DNA of 37,923 nucleotides from Purshia tridentata (taxonomy: Eukaryota; Streptophyta; Magnoliopsida; Rosales; Rosaceae): assembly GCA_003254885.1 (NCBI GenBank), contig QANT01000426.1, positions 1-37,923 of the forward strand, in the 5' to 3' direction. The notes below the pieces were generated by a model. It saw only the letters and a list, made by a program, of their open reading frames with translations, searched no databases and was not told the origin of the DNA. Below, one piece after another: positions 31,604-37,923 of the stretch (the first letter of the stretch is position 1; each line of letters opens with the position of its first letter). Position numbers and translations under genes: made by a program.

Positions 31604-32284
31604 ATGTTGGGAATAAATCCCCTCGCCACGACAAATATGTGATGGAAGAATAAAATACACAAGCCAATAAAAGAAAACAAGAGAGCACCAAGAATTTAAC
31701 GTGGTTCGGCAAAATCCTGCCTACGTCCACGAAGAGTTTCCTTCACTATGAGAGAAATAACCTTGTACAAAAATTACACTCAAGAGTTTAATCCCAAACC
31801 CGAGCCCTTGTACCCAATAGGATACACCCCTTGTACACCCTCTCTCAACTAGAAGATTACTCTACCCAAGCCTTACCCTCTCACACACAACTCCCTTAGT
31901 GAACTCTCACACCTTGAGTTGAAGACCTTGAGAAGGCCTTGATGGCTTGATCTTAAATGCCAAGCCTCATCCTCCTTTTATAGCCATGGATGGATCCTTC
32001 TAGCAACTTGGAGAAAAGTCCACCAACTCTTGGATCCTTCTAGAAACTTGGAGAAAAGTCCACCACCCAAGCCTTGTAGAATTCTCTACAAACTTCTTGA
32101 ACTTTAGCCAACTTGCACTAACTAGAAAGAAGTAGAAGATTCTAGATCTTCAATTAAACCTCTTGCACTAACTAGAAAGAAGTAGAAGATTCTAGATCTT
32201 CAATTAAACCTCTTGCACTAATTAGAAACAAGTAGAAGATTCTAGATCTTCAATTAAACCTCATGGGCTGGACCAATCCCAACA
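31604..32284 (-). mobile_element. Solo LTR (681 bp) with 5-bp target duplication
   Basis: Ends are TGTTGGGA..TCCCAACA, a perfect inverted pair with TG..CA limits. The five bases AAGGA lie directly on both sides (31599-31603 and 32285-32289), the target duplication of LTR retrotransposon integration. No internal region is present, so it is a solo LTR left by recombination between the two LTRs. The minus strand has CTATAAAAGG near 31975-31984, a likely promoter TATA box, giving the orientation. The widespread plant motif TTTAACGTGGTTCGGC at 31696-31711 supports a copia-type LTR. Internal direct repeats are listed separately. Confidence 0.92.
31992..32262. repeat. Internal tandem repeats of the solo LTR (40 bp x2, 50 bp x3)
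   Basis: GGATCCTTCTAG..AACTTGGAGAAAAGTCCACC occurs at 31992-32031 and 32032-32071, a 40-bp period. TTGCACTAACTAGAAAGAAG and the rest of a 50-bp unit occurs at 32113-32162, 32163-32212 and 32213-32262. The first two are almost identical and the third has a few changes. They lie upstream of the LTR's own TATA box, where enhancers of LTR promoters usually sit. Confidence 0.88.
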
Positions 32285-32289
32285 AAGGA

Positions 32290-32826
32290 AACTTGGATGG
32301 TTTTTTAGCACACCACATGTTTTCACTTTTCAAATGTTTTGCTTTACTATTTCACCAACTTGTAATAAATGAGTCTTCTTAACCACCTAAGCCAAAGCGA
32401 TTAGAGCCAATTAATCAAGTTTCAAAACCTTTTTAGATACAAGCAGTGAATTAAAGCGTATCAATGAATAAATTGAATAAAATTCTTTCAAATCATAAAT
32501 GAAATAAGAAAAATGATGCAATAGGGTTTTAGGGTTCTAAAGTTGAGGCAAAACTTTGTTAAGAAATAAACGTACATTTTGATGGGTTTTTTAATTTGGT
32601 CATGAAAACTTTTATATTTGTAATTTAATTTAAATTTCACAAAATTTTAATAAAGGTTAAATTAGTCTTTTTAAAAACTTATGTGGCAAATATATTAGAT
32701 CATTTTAATAATATTAAATATAATATTGTAACTGACATAGAAACTCTATGTCATTAGAAAAAAATTAGGGCACCGTAGCAGATACAACCCAATTACAAAA
32801 TGAGTCTACTACTTAACTCTCCTCGT
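32290..32826. other. AT-rich spacer, nothing recognised
   Basis: Low-complexity A and T rich DNA without repeats, genes or regulatory motifs that I can support. Confidence 0.5.
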
Positions 32827-33087
32827 GCGAGAAGGGCAGGGCCATGTGCGTGATATGATGACAGGACATGCTACAAGAGAAAATGATCAGAAGAGCAGGG
32901 TCAGCTTGAAATTCTAGCTAGAGGCTTGAAGAGAGTCATAAAGATGATCAGTCACTGATCTTTCACGTGCATAACTTTAACACGATATATATAGTAGGAA
33001 TCTATAAAATTTAGGGGTTGTCAACATTTTCGGTTTTTAAGGCAGTCGACTACTTTGCCTACTAGGGGCACTTCTAGAAGAGAAGAT

Positions 33088-35877
33088 CTAGTAAGGGTTG
33101 GGTGGGCGGCTACCGGCAGCAGCCACCCTCGAACCCCATTCAAGCAGCTCTTTGCTGGTATCGTCCTTGTGAACTATCACCTCAATGAAGCACAAGCAAT
33201 CCTTCTTCGCCTCTGTTGCACTCTCTATTGCCTCAATTAGCTCCTCCTCACAACGCACCTGCATGATTAATAAGCTCATTACCAAGGCAGGCAAGATTAA
33301 TAAGTTCATTAATTATCAAGGAGCTAGTGTTATGATCCACTTAGACTCACGTACCTTGGTTGTCCAACACTTGCCGTCCCCATTGTGGATGGCATCAACC
33401 AGTCCAGCGTAGTCCCAGTTCTTGATCACATTGTATGGTCCATCATGGATCTCCACTTCAGTGGTGTATCCACCATTGTTGATCAGGAAAATGATGCTCC
33501 TTTGCTCGTTTCGCAGCATTGTCGACACATCTTGGGCAGTCATCTATTAGGCATACATACCACACATACAAGAAGAAAACTGGAATGATTAATTAAACAC
33601 AATATTTGAACTAATTTATTAATTAATTGATGAAATTTTATGGTTGTGCTACTGCTTGGCTTGAATCAATTAAAATATTACGTGGTATATAGAGAAACTG
33701 GTGCAAACCCACCTGGAAGCTCCCATCACCAATGACAGCAATCACTCGCTTTGTAGGTGCAGCCTGAGCATACCCAAGAGTTGCTCCAACTGACCAACCA
33801 ATTGAACAATATAGCAATTGCAACTCATACCTGAAAACCCGGCATTATTATCAAACTTCCAACTACTCATAAATATAGAAAAACAATCTCTATCTCCATG
33901 CATGGCTTGCTTACCAGCAACCTGGCGGTAATTTAAGTTTCTGGCTATTGAACCATGAGTCCCCTGCCTCAGCAATCACAGCCGTTTGGCTTGACAACAT
34001 CTTTTGGACGTGTTGGAATAGAACATTCACCCTCAAAGGTTCTTTGGGGGAATTCTTGATAGGGTGTCCCTCAGGAACAAATATTCTATGGTAATTCTCA
34101 TAAGCAGTGGTGTTTCGCTTGAGCCTCTTTGCTAAAGCTTCAAGGAAATCCTTCATCACAACACAGCAATATGCAGGCCCATTTCCTATTATCACGCGAT
34201 CCGGCTGCACGATGATTGCCTTCTCTTTCTTGACCAGCATTGTGTTCCCAACAGAGGTAAGATCGTCGAAGATTGGTCCAGCAAACAAGTATGCATCTGC
34301 GGATTCCACAATCTCAGCACAAAAGGCAGTGCTCACAGGACCCCAGTATGTCCCAATGAAATGCGGGTGTTGCTCCAACACAAGCCCCTTTGCTGAGGGC
34401 AGCACAGCCAGTGCGTAACCACAAGCATCAGCCAGTTCAACAAAGGCATCACCTGCATTTGCAACTCGAAGATTAGGCCCGCCTACCAGCACTGGTTTCA
34501 TTGCCTTGTTCAAAAATTCTGCAGCTGCCTCCACTGCAGCCTCTAAACCCCACTGATTGCTCAATCTGTACAACAAAACAAACAAATAATTAAGTAATTA
34601 ATTAAATCTCACAGTTAAAAAGTCAGCAGACTCGATCTTATGTATAAGCATGACTTAGTGAATTAAATTACCTGGGAGACAATGAAATTGGAATAGGCTC
34701 ACGGCTAAAAGTAGGATGAGGAATCCCCGACAAGTTACAGCTTATGCTGATATAAACAGGCTTGCTTTCTTTCAAGGCTGTTGAAATTGCCGTATCTATC
34801 AATCCTTGTGCATCTTCTAGTTTATTTATCACAGCCTAAGAATAATTAAGCCCACATACCAAAATTAACAACCTTCTGAAGGAAAAAGTGTTTAGTTACA
34901 AGATAAAACTTTAATTTAACAAAACCTTACGTAATTAATAACTTTAATTGCATATTTCTATATAACTAAGTTTCGTCTACAGTGAAAATAAATACTTAAA
35001 GGCTTGTCAATTAGTTTGACAGAAATTTTTCAATCAGGTATTTTGTGTAACTAGTTGACGGATTAGTTAATTTGTATTACATGTAACATGACAGTTACTA
35101 ATAACTTGCAAGTTGATCGAAGTGCATACATATGACGTAACGTGTACGTACCTGATAGCAAGTGACAGCCTGAAAGCATCTAAGCTCGTGGCTAAAATCG
35201 GGCAAGCCAAGAGTGTGGTGAAGAATCCTATTACTTCCGTAGTCATTGGAGTTGGGCGCTCCAACTATACAAATCACAGGCAAATTCTCGCTGTACGCAC
35301 CAGCGATGGCATTGAGAACACTCAGCCCACCCACAGTGAATGTAACAGCACACGCTCCCACGCCACGCGAGCGCGCGTAGCCATCAGCCGCATAGCCGGC
35401 GTTGAGTTCGTTGCAGCAACCAATGTTGGTGAGCCCGGGCTCCGCTATGAGGTGGTCGAGGAGGGTGAGGTTAGAGTCACCGGGCACCGAGAACACGTCT
35501 GTCACGCCGATTTGGACGAGTCGGCGAGCGAGGTAGCTACCCAGTGTGGCGTCGGGAGTCTTGTTCACGGTGGAGGGGACAGGAGAACTCTCATGGATGG
35601 TTGAAATGCCGCCATTTTGTGGGCCGATTGTTGAAACGACGCCGTTTGGTGGGCTGACCAGAACGACGTCATTTCTCGCTGCCTTACACGCCGCTTCTAG
35701 TCGTGGGTTCACGTTCAGGTGTAGGGGAGAACAGTTGCGAACAGTCAAAAATCGAGGTTTGGTTGTGTTGTAGATGAGGGAGGTGGGATGAACTGGTTTT
35801 GGATGGTGGGTCTTACTCTTTGTTTTTAGTTGAGAAATGGAGGAATTCAACGGAAGCTGCATGTTTATTATGTCCAT
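33088..35877 (-). CDS. Divergent pyruvate decarboxylase-like enzyme with N-terminal extension (PDC3)
   Basis: Exons are 35877-35152, 34835-34672, 34565-33915, 33830-33713, 33543-33355 and 33258-33088, all GT-AG, giving 672 aa. Exons 2-6 have the same lengths as in PDC1. Exon 1 is longer: 53 residues precede the place where PDC1 starts, and they are rich in Ser, Thr, Lys, Arg and His with almost no acids, like an organelle transit peptide. The PDC1 start ATG aligns with a CTG (35718-35716). Core residues remain: Glu of [19 protein letters not shown] of [17 protein letters not shown], and Glu after GGYTT. Pocket motifs differ: AETGD is AEAGD, QYGSIGW is LYCSIGW, GYTIE is GYTTE, PGDFN is PGDSN and VGGPNSND is VGAPNSND. 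It is likely a thiamine-diphosphate 2-oxoacid decarboxylase, possibly with altered substrate or location. Relaxed selection is the alternative. Confidence 0.88.
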
Positions 35878-35951
35878 GGAAGGTAGATTAATTGATCAGA
35901 CTGATGGATCCAAAATGGAGTGTTTCTGTAGTCATGACAATTGATAGTTCG

Positions 35952-35958
35952 TTTTATA
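35952..35958 (-). promoter_or_regulatory. TATA box of PDC3
   Basis: TATAAAA on the minus strand ends 75 nt upstream of the ATG at 35877. With a start site ~30 nt downstream the 5' UTR would be about 45 nt, so the transcript should include the long N-terminal extension. Confidence 0.6.
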
Positions 35959-35999
35959 CGTGCCTTAACTAGTATTCCACAACTGTACATGAAAATTGG

Positions 36000-36745
36000 C
36001 AATGAGATCCTTGGTATAGTTTTTCATGATTCTCAATTCTCACAAGTTTGTTTTTTCTGGGGAGGTTGGTGGTAGTAAATTGCTTCGTCTTTGGCAACTA
36101 ATTTAGATTCTAGAGAATTTTTGTTTTATAAAAATACTCAGATTCCACAAATGGCAGACTTTAAATACTATTCGCAAGAATTCCATATCACTTAACTGAT
36201 AACATATATATGGAAATTGAGTACCCTTTTGACCCAATAAAAGGTTTAGTACCTTAGAAAAATATGATATTTTACTCTCCTTTCCAATAATACACTAAAA
36301 GTTCAACGACACCATTGAGACCAATCCATCCGTGCATAAGGTACAATGACCCAGCAATCATACAACAGGACACATAAGAGATATTTAAATTGACAGTTCA
36401 GGTCAAGGGTGGCAGATCGATGGCGACAAAATACCATTCATTTGGCATCACAGAAATATGTTAAAATATCATAAGATACTCTCTTGTTCAAAGGGAATAT
36501 ACACAGAAACCAACAAAATACTCAATTAATAAACAAATAGCTAAATTAATTAATTTGCGGAACGAATAGCGCGCGTTCAATCCATTGATGCGGGTGATCA
36601 TGTGATGAGTTATGAAGAGATTGATCGAGTTTAGTGCTAAGCAGCGAGTGTTATATCCTGAACAATCACTTCAATGAAGCACAAGCAGTCCTTCTTGGCC
36701 CCAGTTGCAGTCTCTATTGCTTCAATCAGATCCTCTTCACCAACC
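36000..36745 (-). pseudogene. Decayed fourth unit: bHLH140 3' flank plus PDC exon 6 relic
   Basis: From 36000 the sequence follows the bHLH140/PDC1 spacer (17680 onward; shared words include GAGACCAATCCATC and GATACTCTC.TGTTCA). It reaches a PDC last-exon relic at about 36657-36741, with the same codons as CLCFIEVI and the GAKK segment on the minus strand. The stop-proximal part is scrambled, and everything upstream of exon 6 is gone. It is clearly more diverged than the 17199/24381 pair, so it is an older duplication. Confidence 0.85.
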
Positions 36746-37837
36746 CACCCGCAACATTAATTGATAAATTCATCAGTAATTTGTTTGCTAGTTATTTTGG
36801 GTATAGCCCTTGTACATTCTCCTGTTTGTCTGGTTTCTGTTAATAAAATTCTTCTTTGCCCAAAAAACATAAGAAAAAATCCTACTAAGTGGCTGATTTT
36901 GTAATTAATTTGCTAAATATGCACGGAAAGATTTAGGAAGTGTTGAATTATTGGAGTTGGACTTCTTTTTTTATTTTTGAAGGATAAAGGACGATTAGAA
37001 TTAAGACATCTCATAAAATTGTAGCAGTGGACGTATACAAGTCAAATGTAGTTGACAATAAACAAGTATACTTGTGTTAATTATATCTTTGTTTGTCTTT
37101 TAAACTCCAAAAATAAGAAATTCAACACTACTACATTAAATTTTGAAATTTATTTATGTATGTGACATTACTCTATGAACAAACACTGCGTCACATCAAT
37201 TAAGAATCTGCACTACCCTAATTTTCTCAGAAGGATTAATTGGACAAAGCTAAAATGGAAAAACCATTTGATTCTTTATTTCAAATTAACTCATTATATA
37301 TAAATATATCCAAGGAGTTAAATTTTAGTTTTGTGAAAATTTTCGATGGAAGTTTCGACGGAAATTTTGATGGAAATTTCGAGAAAATTTCGATTTCACT
37401 AGGGTTTTGAGAGAAATAACGAAAATTACTATTAAAATACAGAAATTTTAAATGAAACTTTGCTATAAGTTTATTTAATATATAATCTACTATATTGATA
37501 AAAAAAATATTGAAGAAACTAAATTTTATAATAAGTTTCATGTGTTAAGGTGATTATAATGCGCGCTGTAGACAAATATACAGTTAAATAAAATTAGTAT
37601 AATTAATAAATGAAATTAGTATATTATTTATATTTTTTATAATAAGGTATAAGATATTAGAGATTTAGGCCTTTTAGGGTATTTTTAATTATTTTTTGTA
37701 TAGAAATATATGATTTAGAAATTAAAAAAACAGCAAATTTTTTTAAACCCCCTAATTACCAAAAAAATTTTCTAAGCCCCCACCTATTTAGAAACTCTCC
37801 CAAAACCCCCTAAAACTTATAATGCCTCTTTTGCCCT
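36746..37837. other. AT-rich intergenic DNA, no gene
   Basis: Nothing coding is supported. Positions 37340-37392 repeat the phrase TTTCGA(C/T)GGAAATTT several times. Positions 37740-37830 are rich in C runs on this strand (AAACCCCC type), as in many dispersed plant repeats that precede arrays like the one at the end of the window. Confidence 0.45.
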
Positions 37838-37923
37838 TCTGACATATTCTGACGCGCGCTGACACGGACTGACGCGCACTGACACGCTCTGACACGTGCG
37901 CTGACACGGACTGACGCGCGCCC
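37838..37923 (+). repeat. 10-bp minisatellite CTGACRCGNN, running off the window
   Basis: CTGAC recurs at 37839, 37849, 37859, 37869, 37879, 37889, 37901 and 37911. The period is exactly 10 bp except for one 12-bp unit. Units alternate between CTGACGCGCR and CTGACACGGA-like forms. The array continues past the right edge, so its full length is unknown. Confidence 0.9.

Overview
The window is plant nuclear DNA, from a eudicot and probably a woody rosid. Rosaceae is my best guess, from the style of the receptor-like protein, the pyruvate decarboxylases and the copia family, but nothing here proves it. Genes have GT-AG introns, intergenic DNA is AT-rich, and LTR elements and MITE-like repeats fill the gaps.

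Layout. 1-1345: AT-rich DNA with an imperfect ~265 bp tandem duplication and a TTTGGGG telomere-like tract. 1346-4586: a 3.2 kb LTR-like unit with a CpG-rich body, a ~27 bp minisatellite and two single-N assembly joins. It abuts a broken Ty1/copia element on the minus strand (4587-9352), which keeps its 5' LTR, a long GC-rich leader, gag, protease, integrase and half of the reverse transcriptase, all decayed. 9486-12680 (-): an intact, intronless LRR receptor-like protein of the Ve1/Cf type. 14344-17592 (+): an aprataxin-like gene (named bHLH140 in plants) with P-loop kinase, macro, HIT and zinc-finger modules. 18531-36745 (-): a pyruvate decarboxylase (PDC) cluster.

The PDC cluster is the core of the window. 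PDC1 (18531-21054) is intact: six exons, 606 aa. PDC2 (25684-28204) is a near-identical copy killed by one nonsense codon in exon 3. PDC3 (33088-35877) is an older, intact, divergent paralogue of 672 aa. It has a 53-residue basic, Ser/Thr-rich N-terminal extension and several changes in active-site motifs. A PDC3-type 3' fragment (23701-24380) is fused at a 2-bp microhomology to a copy of the last bHLH140 exon (24379-24776), which in turn precedes PDC2. A fourth, decayed unit (36000-36745) carries the same bHLH140 3' flank plus a PDC last-exon relic. The order is explained by repeated unequal exchange of a [bHLH140 3' end - PDC - PDC3] module. The intergenic DNA between the repeated parts has been replaced by a foldback-like element (22191-23452), a 681 bp solo LTR with a perfect 5-bp target duplication (31604-32284) and MITE-like hairpins.

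Functionally, PDC1 should supply cytosolic pyruvate-to-acetaldehyde decarboxylation for ethanol fermentation. PDC3 may have a different location and substrate range. bHLH140 is a predicted nuclear DNA-end repair protein. The receptor-like protein is a predicted plasma-membrane immune receptor. They are neighbours, not an operon. Candidates for something undescribed are PDC3, the foldback element sitting exactly at a duplication breakpoint, and the tRNA-like unit inside the copia leader.
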